A stretch of DNA of 64,000 bases from Lepiota brunneoincarnata. Lineage: Eukaryota > Basidiomycota > Agaricomycetes > Agaricales > Agaricaceae. This document shows positions 54,356 to 64,000 of the stretch, piece by piece. The notes under the pieces were generated by a model that had not been told where the DNA came from, did not search any database, and saw only the letters and a list, made by a program, of their open reading frames with translations. The position numbers were made by a program, and so were the translations under genes. The stretch is taken from contig JAEBUN010000012.1 of NCBI GenBank assembly GCA_023014365.1, forward strand, positions 372,001-436,000, read 5' to 3'. Every line of letters begins with the position of its first letter. The stretch's first letter is position 1.

Positions 54356-56852
54356 TTATGTGGAACGAGCGTGATAGTTCTGCCACAAGTTATCGACAAA
54401 GTCAGAATCAGTCTGCCAGCACCAGATGAGGTCAGTCAGCCACCCGCCTAAGTCAATCAACCCATAACCACAACGCACCTCGATGAGCGTCAACAACTCC
54501 CTCACAAACACATTTTTATCATTCACAGACGGCCTCTGCACGAGCGGCTGACGAGCCAAGCTCGCCAACAAACTCTCCAATGCCCTATCAGCCTGCACTC
54601 TGCCAGCCACATCAACTTGTGCTTCGTTCTTCCCATTCTTCCCATTCTTTGGTCTAGCCGGCGTCGGACTCTGGTGATTCCTACCATTCGGTGGGGCGGT
54701 GGATACCGCCACGCGAGGAGGGGATGGCTGAGGGCTGGGGGTCGCTTGGGGCGAGTCCTCGTTGAGCGTGATATGCGGGAAATCCCAACTCTTCTCAATC
54801 TCCGCTTTCTCCCTCGCAATCGCCTCCAACGTCTCCTTCTTACCCTTTCTCCTATTCTTTTTCGCCTTTTCCTTTTCCTTCTCCTTTTCCTTCTTGGAGC
54901 CATTCATACTGCCGCCGTTCCATTTCTTTCCCTTCTGCTGTTGCGCACGGAGGAACGCATCAGGATCGCTCAACGCGCTCATATCAGAGAAATCCAATTC
55001 GAGGATCTCGCCTTCTTCAGGCTCGTCTATCTGGTCACCGAGTGTCTGGCGTGGGTATGGCCACAGCTCCGAATTCGGCTCAAAGGGTACCAAGGGACGC
55101 CCGTTACGCGGCTTCGGTGGCGCAGCTTCGTTATCAGGGTTCTGCAGGCTGCCAGTGAATGAAGGCCTGGGTGTCGAATCGCCGTTGACCGATGGTCCTT
55201 GTCCGTTTGTCGGCACGTTCAACATACGGAAGGCTGGATCCACATTCAGTGGCTGACCCGTGCTTCCGTCGGAGCTGCTTCCATGACTCTCATCCTCGTT
55301 GTCACCATCACGAGAACTAGGATGGGAGGGGGAGGCACTATAAGCTGTAGAGGCAGCTGAGGGGGCGGGTGAAGGCGGAAGACCGAGCAACGAACCAATG
55401 ACACCCTGGCTAAGGACTTGAGGAGGTAAAGCCGAGGTACTAGGTGTGGGTGAGTGGATAGGGATCGTCTTTTGTGGTGGAGCTGGAGGTTGGAGGTGAT
55501 GTTGATGTTGGTGGTAGGGGGCTGCTTGCGTGGTTGCAGATGGACTGTTACTAGCGGAGGCGAAGATAGTGTCGAGGAGACTAATGCCTGTCGACTGGGG
55601 ACACTGGTGGGAGGGCTGTTGTGCGGTTAAAGCACTCTGGAGCTGAGCTGGCTGCACTGGTTCTTTGTCTCCAAGAGCCGCACATAGGGATTGGGCCGAC
55701 ATCAAAGATGCGTATGTAGGAGCTTGCGAAGTGGAAGGGATTTGTGGTGTCATAAATAAAGGGATTGCTTGGGTTTGGGGTAGGAATTTGGCAAAAAGTT
55801 TATCGAGGTCTGTCAGTCCGTTTGAATGGTCTGACCGAGAAGTAGACGCATCAGAGTGGTCGGAATCCCCTTTAATGATGGTGATAGTTAATGGCGTGGC
55901 AGAGGCTTTGTAACAATGCATTCACCGTTGAGAGCACTGTGCGGGGACGGATTAGATGGAGGTGGCCGATCTGGGCCATAACGATACTCTTCTGGGTACG
56001 GTCTATTTTGTTTGATATACGAATGCAATCTGTCGCATACAGAGGTCAACAAATGGACTGAAGGAGTGGAGAAGACGAACCTGAGCATTGCGTCGTTCAA
56101 AGGACCCCTACCGTCGGTGGAGAAAGTCCATAGACCAATAATCTGCGATTCACCCTTGTCTTGTGTTTGGTGGCCATTGTTTTCATAAGCATAGACGTCG
56201 GAAAACCTGTCGGGGACATGGGGGGAATTGTTATGAATCGTGGCGAGTCTACCTGCGGTGAAGTTGGGATATGATCGAAGCATAAGATAGTGTCCGTGAG
56301 CTGTTATGTCGTCTTCGGGGTACAGATGCTGGACGTAGTCTTCCATGCCCACACGGTTGAGGATGTAAAAACCATATGGAGGGTACAAGGCCCTGTTGAG
56401 ACGTATCAGACAAGACCGGGCAACTCGACTTCGGAAGTAAAAGCTGGCAGAGATGAGAGCTCTCAAACGTGCGAAACGGTGTCACGGTGCGCTTTAAGCT
56501 CACATGCGCAGTCCAAACGAAACTCATGAGCAGAAACGCCCGATTCTCGATGCAGGAAAGCCAGGAGAGCACCACAAAACATGACTCACCGCTCGTAGAG
56601 AAACATGGTGCCCTCGAAGCCTTGTTTCTCCCACTTCTGGCCGTTGTGGTGATACACACAGACATGGCTGAACTGATCAAAGATTGATATGATGGAGGGT
56701 TCTCGCCGCCTCAGGACCTTGAGATTGGAGTGATATCTGGATGCAGGGGACATGCGGGCACTTGAGGGTTGTGCTGGCTGAGACAGAGAAGGTTGGGAAC
56801 GGTGTCGAATTGAGCGGGACTGTTGGGGCGAGCTTGTACGAGAGAGGGACAT
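54356..56852 (-). CDS. DCP1: mRNA-decapping enzyme subunit 1 (Dcp1)
   Basis: Activator of the Dcp2 decapping enzyme in cytoplasmic mRNA decay and P-bodies. The start at 56852 gives a Ser/Gln-rich leader, then the EVH1-type core: YHSNLKVLRRREPSIISIFD, FSHVCVYHHNGQKWEKQGFE, GTMFLYER; after an intron YPPYGFYILNRVGMEDYVQH; then IIGLWTFSTDGRGPLNDAML. A long Ser/Pro/Gln-rich region follows, with the short motif GVIGSLLGLPPSP and a charged stretch. The C-terminal trimerisation helix region reads RALESLLASLARQPLVQRPS, VFVRELLTLIE and, after a final intron that happens to stay open (66 bp), TDSDFVDNLWQNYHARST. The gene lies 92 bp downstream of the J-protein gene on the same strand. Confidence 0.92.
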
Positions 56853-56944
56853 GTTGTGCGGATTCGAGTTCATTAATCTGATTAAAATACAACTAAAAAT
56901 CACCGTCTACACCTCCTCCCCACGCTGTTTGCCCTTGTTTGGCT

Positions 56945-58201
56945 CTACTCCTCCGCCTCCTGCGCACGAATCTCCCGCTCCAGCCGCTCCTTCTCTGCCT
57001 GCCGCAGCCGCATCAGTGTCAGAGACTCATAGTCGATCCCTACAGCTGCAACAGGGGTATTTGGGACTGAAATGTCCGGCTGCATGACATCAAAGTCAAG
57101 GGAAACCAAACGAAACCGTGGGACTTACAAATGTAGATGGAAAGGTCGAGAAAGCTGAGCCAGACAGGCTCTGCGGTAGCTCGACCTTGGCGTTACTGTT
57201 TGCGCTGTTGCGTTCCGTTGATGACGAGAACGGTGGTTTCGATTCGGGAGATCCAAGCTTGCCTATCTTCTTCAACCAGCCCAATATCTGCGGTTCCTTC
57301 CCACTGACCCATGCAACACCGACCCCGTTTAGTCCCCGATCTGCCTTGCCACTGGCACAAACAGCTGCAAAGGCATCGCCTATCTGCTTAAAAGGTACCA
57401 GGGCCGTTCCTGTCCTCGGCGTTTTGACGGATGACTTCTTCGATGCTTTGAGAGAGAGAACGATCGAATCTATGTCGACCGCACCAAATTGCGCCAGTAG
57501 CTGTGCTATTGGTCCCGGTTGGGTAAGGTCTGGGTGGGTTTTGAGGGAGTATTTTATGCGGACAGTGGTATCCAACGGGTCTAGAAACTAAATGAGCCAG
57601 AGGAAGAGCCATGCGAGGAGCCACACACGAAGTTCTGGTGGATCTAAATCGTCTTCTTGATTTTGCTTTTCGGCCTTGGACTGCTCCTGCTCTCGCATTC
57701 TGAGGTATTTCTCCTTCTGTTCCCGAAGTTTACGACCTTCTTCTTTTATTCTCTCTGTCTCCTGTTGCAATTTGACCTCTTCCTCATGTTTATCTAGCTT
57801 CGCCTTCTTGAATGCCCGCTCTCTCTCCTCCAATTCTTCCACCAAATTTTTCCGTTTTGAGTCGTACGCCTTGAATCGTTCGGTTCGTGCTCGTTTAACT
57901 CGTAGCTTCGCATCGAGGGCTAAGCGTCGTAGAGGATCCAACAATAGCTCATAAGCCTGGTTGAGCTCATGAAATAGTTTTGCAGCATCTGGGTTGTTTG
58001 GATTCTAGTATTCACCAGGTCAACAAATTCTGGAGACAATGTTGCGAATGAGGTAGGACGAAATCGCCTGGTGATAGCACTTACCCTGTCTGGGTGGACC
58101 TTCAGGGAGAGCCTCCTATAGGAAGTCTTGATATCCTGATCTGTTGCCTCTGATTGGAGTTGCAACAGCTCATATGGATCAACCGCTTCCTCTGTGGACA
58201 T
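56945..58201 (-). CDS. J-domain protein with RRM, DNAJC17/Cwc23-like
   Basis: Spliceosome-associated Hsp40 family. The start at 58201 opens the J domain (DPYELLQLQSEATDQDIKTS, YRRLSLKVHPDR with the HPD motif) and continues after an intron with NPNNPDAAKLFHELNQAYEL. A long charged coiled coil follows (KRARTERFKAYDSKRKNLVE, EELEERERAFKKAKLDKHEE). Then comes an RRM-like domain (DTTVRIKYSLK, FGAVDIDSIVLSLKASKKSS, GTALVPFKQIGDAFAAVC) and a last exon ending DYESLTLMRLRQAEKERLER with EIRAQEAEE, the usual C-terminus of DNAJC17 proteins. Domain order and length match the family. Introns are short and canonical. Confidence 0.92.
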
Positions 58202-59505
58202 GGCTGGCTGGTCAGGGCATGACGAAGCGCTCGCTGAGTGCACCGTCAGATCCCAACAAGCACAAACAAGGGTATATATCCCGTCTTATCCGATCCGTGC
58301 CTTTTCTCCTCACCACCACAACAGACGAAAAACCGCGAGGCTCGCCCCGTACAGAACGCTCGGCCAAAGCGTCCCACCATCGCGAGCGGGTTAAGGTCTG
58401 AGCATTCTAGTCATTCTCGAGCGGTCCTAGCGGGACCTGGGCATAACCAAGGCCTAAACAGTGTATCAGAAATTCGCTACGACCTCGTAGGTAGCTTTGG
58501 TTACCACCCAAAGACCGTTCCTTGCGAACAGAGGGTAGAGGGGGCAACTCTTTTACGATGTTGTGTGCTTGGAATTCACTGTAATGACCGGGTGGTATCA
58601 ATTTCCATGCCTGCGGGTTGGTCACTCGTCTGGGCACTGGAATGGTATTGTCCTTCAGCTCACTTCGCGGTGCGTCCATTACAAACACTGATTGCGCTTG
58701 TCGCGGCTGTGCTTGGGGCGTAACTCGATTCAGACTACTCTTTGTCTGTTGTGGTCCTCGTTTAATTTTTTCCTATCTTGATCCACTTTGTGTGGATGGC
58801 AATTGCGCCGTAAACGTCTGCCTTGATTTGTCACCCGTCCGCTGAACAAACAGGCCTTTCCCTCATACTTCCAATATGTACCATCCTTACTACATCCCTC
58901 TCAATAAAACGAGTCTTATCTTTCTTCGCCCTGAGCAAACAATCACAAGAAAACCTCTTGTCATCCAAGTCACTGTCAAACATGCTGGAGATTCCGTTAT
59001 TGATGAATTGACCAAGTTTTATTTATCACACCACGAAATCACCGTCTGTGGCTCAAATTATTCGGTCGTTGCACTCACTCGTCTCCCCAACTACAGCGTG
59101 CCATAGAAACCATTATTTGTGCGCATGTATGCGTGCCACTCCCGCTTAATATCGAGATAGAGGGTGATGGCTTTCTCCTCCGCGGCAGTGAGTTCCATTA
59201 TCTCTCCAAGATACCACAAACAATTCACGCCGAGTGCATACAATAGCTCATAAACCATGGGCATTCGGACAGACCGTCAAAGTGAAGTGGGGGGATCTGC
59301 CAGTCGTGCCTTCGGGCGACAAATGGACTTTCGTCGTTCACGCTACGGGAGTTTGGGGGTCAAAATGACGATTTCAGGGATACGGTAATTAGCTCGCTAT
59401 GGGTCCCGATGAACCGAAAAGTAAGTCATTCTTCGATGCATTCACATTGTTCGGTAGCTCATGCACCGGAGGTGTAATTACTGCAATCCAACATCGTGTA
59501 TACTA
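58202..59505. other. Intergenic region with small open frames
   Basis: About 1.3 kb between the J-protein start and the end of the GH5 gene. A plus-strand frame from 58876 (MYHPYYIPLNKTSLIFLRPE) and a minus-strand 55-codon frame at 59091-59258 overlap partly. Neither has a recognised domain. Confidence 0.45.
59091..59258 (-). CDS. Possible 55-residue small protein
   Basis: ATG at 59258 to TAG at 59091. It reads MVYELLYALGVNCLWYLGEI, then TAAEEKAITLYLDIKREWHA and a short tail ending FYGTL. The helical, amphipathic look is better than random, but there is no homology I recognise. It could be a 3' exon fragment of a lost gene. Confidence 0.2.
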   Translation of the reverse strand: MVYELLYALGVNCLWYLGEIMELTAAEEKAITLYLDIKREWHAYMRTNNGFYGTL

Positions 59506-61379
59506 TCAAGACGAGCCAAATTGAGAACCAGATTTCGGCGCCAGGCAGCTCTTCACGAGTAAGCTATCCGTCCAGGTGCTCCCAGACTGGGTTGGAGTTT
59601 CGCCTGTTCCAATCATCTAAGATCTTTCAAATCTCGAAAACGCGTTTCACTCACCTAAAACGTAACTAGGAAGGAAGTTACCCGCCGCCCAGCCCACATA
59701 GCCTAGGAAAACTAGATAATATATTCAGTCCACGTAATGGGCGTGGTACGATACGGGGTGGCCTTACCGTCAGAGTTCTGGGCTTGGAACGCTACCTGTT
59801 GGCAGAGGAACTGGACACAAGACGCAGTGTTTCCTCCCCCGGTCTCGCTGTTGATCGCCTGACGACCATTATCGCGCAACCACTGTGCCAAGGGTCTCCA
59901 GGCATTATCAATGTTGTTGGTCGTGCAATCCCTTCGGGCTCATCAACAACTCGCTTCTTACTATTGCACTGCTACGGAGGCTTACGGATGTGTTCCGGAG
60001 TTATCACTGTCGAGATACTTGTGAACGTCAAAAACAAGGTTGGTCTTGGTTCCATCAGGATTGGTCACTTTGTGTAGAGCCGCCGCAGAACCGTTTGATA
60101 CGAATGTTTCTGCAGAGGTCCAGTTGTTACCCGGGAGTAGGATGAGTTGAGTTGTTGCTCTGATAATAGGTGGCTTCAGCCTGGCCATCCTCAGATAGCA
60201 GACTCTATTGGGCATCTTACCCTGCTTTACGTATCGCGGTGACGGCTGCCTGAACGGATTGTGCCCATCTCCCGATATCTGGAACGTCGTGAGGCTCATT
60301 CATGCTGTTAATAACATAGTTAATGATCATTGTTACCCAGCTTCGACTTCGCATTCACTCACATGCCAAACATGATTCTCGACTCCGACTTGTACTTCGT
60401 AGCAAGTGTAGTCCAGGTATCAGCAAACTGCGCATCCGTGGGTCCTCCTTGACCAATAATCTGGACACGACTCAGCTGATTCGTTTGCACCCGCGGTAGC
60501 AGGACTTACACCTCGGTCCCAGCGAGCATAGTTATGAATATCAATGATGCAGAAAGCTCCTGTTCGTAAGCAAGCCTGGACGAGGTCGTCGTATTTGGCG
60601 AGGTTCTCTTGGTTTACAGGGCCGCCCATGACATTGTTAGTCAGGAACTGCCAACCGACTGGGAGCCTGAAGGTGTTGAACCCGTCGTCTCTCACAAAGT
60701 GTTGCATTTGACCTTCGCCATCAGCACCTTTAACGCGTCAATGTTAACGGGGAATTTGTCTCTTGCACATGATGGAAGAAGCCCACCATAGTATTTGGTT
60801 AAAGGTGGCCAGGCCGCGCTGGCGGTGCAAGACTGGTTGAATAAGCGATGGGGTTCTATGCACAACATAACTTGGAAAGGCTCACACCATCACCGTTGCA
60901 ACCAAAGTCGAAGCCGGCAATGTTGATACCGGTAAATTTGAGCTTGCCCGTGCCGCTGGGGAGGGGGAGTACGACTGTGGTAGTTGGTGCCGATGTTGTC
61001 GGGGCTGCGCCGGGGATGCATTGTGAATAGACTTTTTTTTTTTTGGAGGTGCCTTTGTCAATGTTTTTCCCGGGGGTCTGGTGAGAGGACATACATTCAC
61101 TTTGTGCAGTGCAGACTGCTCCGGATACGCAAGTAGTTGGACCCGACCAGCCCTGGAAGGAGTAGTAAGTGACCTTTGCTATATTTTCCGTCGAATATGA
61201 GACTTACGGTTCCCCCACCTATGACGAACAGAACACGATGAGATCCGGCTCCTGGCTCACAAGGTTCTCATATAAGTTTAGCACTCACATTGTTGCCATA
61301 CATCCGCCGCCTGGCCCCAGACTGCCAACGCGCAAAATCCGAGCAACAAACTGGAAACTTGTAAAACTCTTACAGTCAT
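59506..61379 (-). CDS. GH5 endoglucanase with N-terminal CBM1
   Basis: Secreted cellulase cutting internal beta-1,4-glucan bonds. The start at 61379 gives signal peptide MTVRVLQVSSLLLGFCALAV, then a CBM1 (VWQQCGGTGWSGPTTCVSGA, YSQCIP), a Thr/Pro linker and the GH5 domain: FTGINIAGFDFGC, GEGQMQHFVRDDGFNTFRLP, FCIIDIHNYARWD, IIGQGGPTDAQF, acid/base IMNEPHDVPDIGRW (about 60290), LVFDVHKYLDSDNSGTH, nucleophile SETGGGNTASCVQFLCQQ and GYVGWAAGNF. The end is ETPTQSGSTWTDSLLVKSCL; stop at 59506. Around ten introns, all joinable with GT-AG ends, including an 11-nt exon (61208-61218) inside the CBM1 and an intron with an A12 run. About 390-400 residues, no lesion found. This looks like the GH5_5 subfamily. 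Confidence 0.93.
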
Positions 61380-62235
61380 CTTCTAGAACGCCAGGTGCAG
61401 CTCACTGCAGGAGGGCATTTCACACATTCGTTCGTTTAATATACCAGACACCCGCAGTGTAGCTTCTCGAGAAACACGTCAAACATCCCCGACGAGTTTC
61501 CGTGGAACGCCAATTTGACTGGTGCTAATGCAACAAGTTCCGGAGGTAGGGGTATAAAACGAGGATTATGTTTTCCACGGTGATGTTGGTGACGGACGAT
61601 ACTCGCAATATCATCGGGAACGTTATTACAATATGTGGGATTATACTTGCGCTCCGGGTATGTGGCTATTTTCAGAACGAGAGGGATAGGTAGGGGTCTA
61701 TCATGTGTTGGTGGGGGTGATGTCGGCGGGGGTGACGTATGATGCTGTTTCCATGACCGGAACCTATTGCTCCTGATCCATGCCTTATAGCAATTTGTCG
61801 CAGCCCTGGTTAATGTTGTGGTAGCATGGGGGGACTGTGAGATAGTCGGGGTAATATTTGGGGAACTTGAAAAGTGTGGGTGAATTCTAAAAGGATATGG
61901 TGAAGGTGGAGGGGAGATATAACTGTGTGAAGAGTTAAAGACGAGAAGAGCGGAGAATGCTGATGGTAATGAATGATGAGGGTCCGCATCTGACTAGTGG
62001 TGGATTCCAACAGGTTCAATGCTGTGTGTACTTATGCAAATGGCGGCGTTACATACTGGTGCACATTTTTCTGGAGCAGTAAACGGAACTTTGAACGTAT
62101 TATCAAGATATCCTAAGCAACGTGATCATAGAAAACTCAATATTAGTGAAAGCGCAGCAGACTTAGAGAAGAGAAACCAAAGACCAAAGCAACTTATTGA
62201 CGCTAGTTGCAGACTCCAGGAAGATTGCTGTGATA
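61380..62235. other. GH5 promoter side and PRP3 3' flank
   Basis: About 850 bp. It holds the GH5 upstream region (GTATAAAAC near 61551 on the plus strand) and the PRP3 3' untranslated region. No gene recognised. Confidence 0.5.
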
Positions 62236-64000
62236 TCAAAACAACTCTTCCTCCTCACCCTTCCAGTTCTTCGCCATATCCCAATATCCCTTCATATCCC
62301 CAAGAAGTTCCTTGGCCTCCCTCTCGGTTGGGCAACTCCTCGCTCTGAACCCAGAAAAAGTCCGCTCACGCAGCATACCCTCCCAAATCAACCAACACTT
62401 ATTATCTTCCAACGACCCGGCACCTTCACCGTCCTCATCCCCCTGCTTGGCCCTTCCTTTGCCCTTTGCAGCAGAACTGGCAGCCCCTGCGCCATCCTCA
62501 AGACCAGCACCACCTTCAACGTCCGATTCAGGACCCTCGATTTCGACATCTTCGCCTCCACGAGGTCGTGCAGGCTCTGTCCATGCGATACGATGCAGCA
62601 TGAGGCGTTTGTAGTTTTTGATAAACTTTGGAGCGCCTTCAACGTAGATAACATTGAACTGAGGATTGAAAATGCATACGCCCGTGAGATTGAGCTGTTC
62701 TGCATTTTTCCGAACCTTGAATTGATGTGCGGGGTCTGAGAGGATCTTGACCCTAAGAAAATGATGTGGGATAAGCTAGGAAGGGAGGGAGGGAAACCAA
62801 AGACGTACTTGAACACGGCGCCAATTATCCCCTTCTTCTCCTCGTCGACTTTCTTGGCTTCGACTTTTTCGCGGCGCTGTTCGTCCGTCAATTTGCGCTC
62901 AGCGTTCATCTTCTCATGCTGGTGTTTCCGCATTGCAACTTCGCGTCGCACACGAGCTTCAACGCGTGTTGGGTCTTGAATTGCATCGGACGTGAGGACT
63001 TTCATCAGGTTCGCAAGTCGGACTGTAACGGTGCGAAATTAGCTTTTCCCGGTAAATTTAGGAAAATAACGGCAGGGGGTTACCTTTATTGGGGTCGGGC
63101 GGTAGGAGACCTGAGCGAATTCTGTCGCGTTTGTCTTGAAGCTTTTCTTTGCGTAGGCGTTTGCGGAGCTTCTTTTGCTCCTGTATTTGTGAAAAAGCAG
63201 TGTGATTTTCGGCGCATAAGGAGAGAAGACGATTGCCTGACCTTGGTCGTAAGCTTCAGTGGCTTGGGCTCAATCTTGTTCTTGTCCCCTGGAGCAGGTA
63301 TTGGGATAGGATGTTGGATATACAATGTCACAGGCGAATCATCCGTCCTGATGTTGAGATCCTCGATATTAAAGGTATCAATATCGGAATAATCCTTGGT
63401 TGGTAGTAATGCTGCATCCCACCACTCAGCCACCGGTGGAGGCGGTCGCTATATCACCACCGAAGGTAAGTGTATGTACAATTCATAAAACCCGAAACTC
63501 TAACTCACTTTAATATTCTTTTCAATTCCCATATCACTATCCAACCCAGCCTTCCTCGCGCTCTCCGCAATCCGTTGCTTGAGTGCCTCAAGCTGTTGAT
63601 CCTGCCTCAGCTGGTTTGCAATTGCAACATACTTACCCTTCGGATTAAACCTAAACCCGCGTCCATGTTTTTCTCTCGGTGCCCCTTCGAAACCGGTTCC
63701 CTCCTTCGACGCAGCTGCCGCAGCATATGGGTTAGAAAGGGCTGGACTAGGTGAAGGCACGACGGCAGGTGTTGGTGCAGGTGGTGGTGTGGGAATATTG
63801 CGAACGTTGGCTTTGATGGAAGCAAATTTGGGCTGCATAGGCTTGTAACGGTCTTTTTTAGATTGAGTCGCCTGCGTTGTGGGTTCGAGGAGCAAAGGAT
63901 GGGCAGCCATTTTGAGGCCAGCGCCCGTGGAAGGCTGGTTTTCAACAACAGGAGTGGAACCTTTCTTTTTAGATGTTGCTGCAAGTGCCTATGGAGTGAG
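62236..64000 (-). CDS. PRP3: U4/U6 snRNP component Prp3 (5' end beyond window)
   Basis: Splicing factor of the U4/U6.U5 tri-snRNP. From the right edge the last recognised acceptor (CATAG near 63989) opens ALAATSKKKGSTPVVENQPS. Then MQPKFASIKANVRNIPT, FRFNPKGKYVAIANQLRQDQ, and after an intron EWWDAALL...YIQHPIPIPAPGD are seen. Next come the conserved basic region MKVLTSDAIQDPTRVEARVR and REVAMRKHQHEKMNAERKLT. The C-terminal domain reads LTGVCIFNPQFNVIYVEGAP, KFIKNYKRLMLHRIAWTE, an acidic insert, CWLIWEGMLRERTFSGFRAR, and CPTEREAKELL...YWDMAKNW, ending at TGA 62236. Several short introns. The N-terminal part is missing from the window. Confidence 0.93.

Noticed and set aside
54617..55256. 181- and 164-codon plus-strand frames
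   Set aside because: Antisense to the Dcp1 low-complexity and C-terminal regions; no independent support.
58407..58723. Overlapping frames on both strands near 58.5 kb
   Set aside because: No motif, start context or splice sites; judged random open frames in the J-protein upstream region.

Overview
The window looks like nuclear DNA of an agaricomycete basidiomycete. The genes carry many short introns (about 45-70 bp). They include a class I hydrophobin, a CBM1-tagged GH5 endoglucanase, a GH1 beta-glucosidase-type gene, an aryl-alcohol-oxidase-like GMC sequence, a TPR-CHAT protein and several seven-helix membrane proteins of kinds abundant in mushrooms. Together these suggest a plant-matter-degrading or wood-inhabiting mushroom; the species cannot be read from the sequence.

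Layout. The left edge (1-10.3 kb) is compact and housekeeping: mitochondrial isoleucyl-tRNA synthetase, prolyl-tRNA synthetase, a Bin3-type RNA-cap methyltransferase whose ATG overlaps the first ATG of ProRS on the other strand, and a ubiquitin protease with a very large disordered insert. From about 10.3 to 39.5 kb the window is loose and decayed. It holds a direct duplication of a 7TM gene (11 and 30 kb), an inverted duplication of an unrecognised small gene (19 and 25 kb), a TIR-flanked non-autonomous element between the inverted arms (22-23 kb), a broken GMC oxidoreductase, a methyltransferase with an internal deletion, one better-preserved 7TM gene, a frameshifted conserved gene, and a degenerate DUF6533-type gene.

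From 40 to 43.2 kb lie a disrupted GH1 gene (with an older 5' relic at 36 kb), an intron-containing tRNA-Leu(CAG) and a hydrophobin. From 44 to 50.6 kb come an alpha/beta hydrolase that appears spliced to a C-terminal zinc ribbon, and a 1,319-residue TPR-CHAT protein with fourteen 45-residue repeats. The right edge (51.8-64 kb) is again mostly housekeeping: a small gene 54 bp from a divergent ORC2, DCP1, a DNAJC17/Cwc23-like J-protein, then the GH5 endoglucanase and the 3' part of PRP3.

Functional themes: translation (two aaRS, tRNA-Leu), RNA processing and decay (Bin3, DCP1, PRP3, DNAJC17-like), replication (ORC2), plant cell-wall breakdown (GH5, GH1, GMC), surface coating (hydrophobin), and a putative regulated-protease or allorecognition protein (TPR-CHAT). 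Several genes, including the otherwise conserved ubiquitin protease, show single-base frame breaks, so either recent decay or residual assembly indels must be considered. The least expected items are the hydrolase-zinc ribbon fusion, the TPR-CHAT protein, the duplicated unknown gene family and the TIR element.
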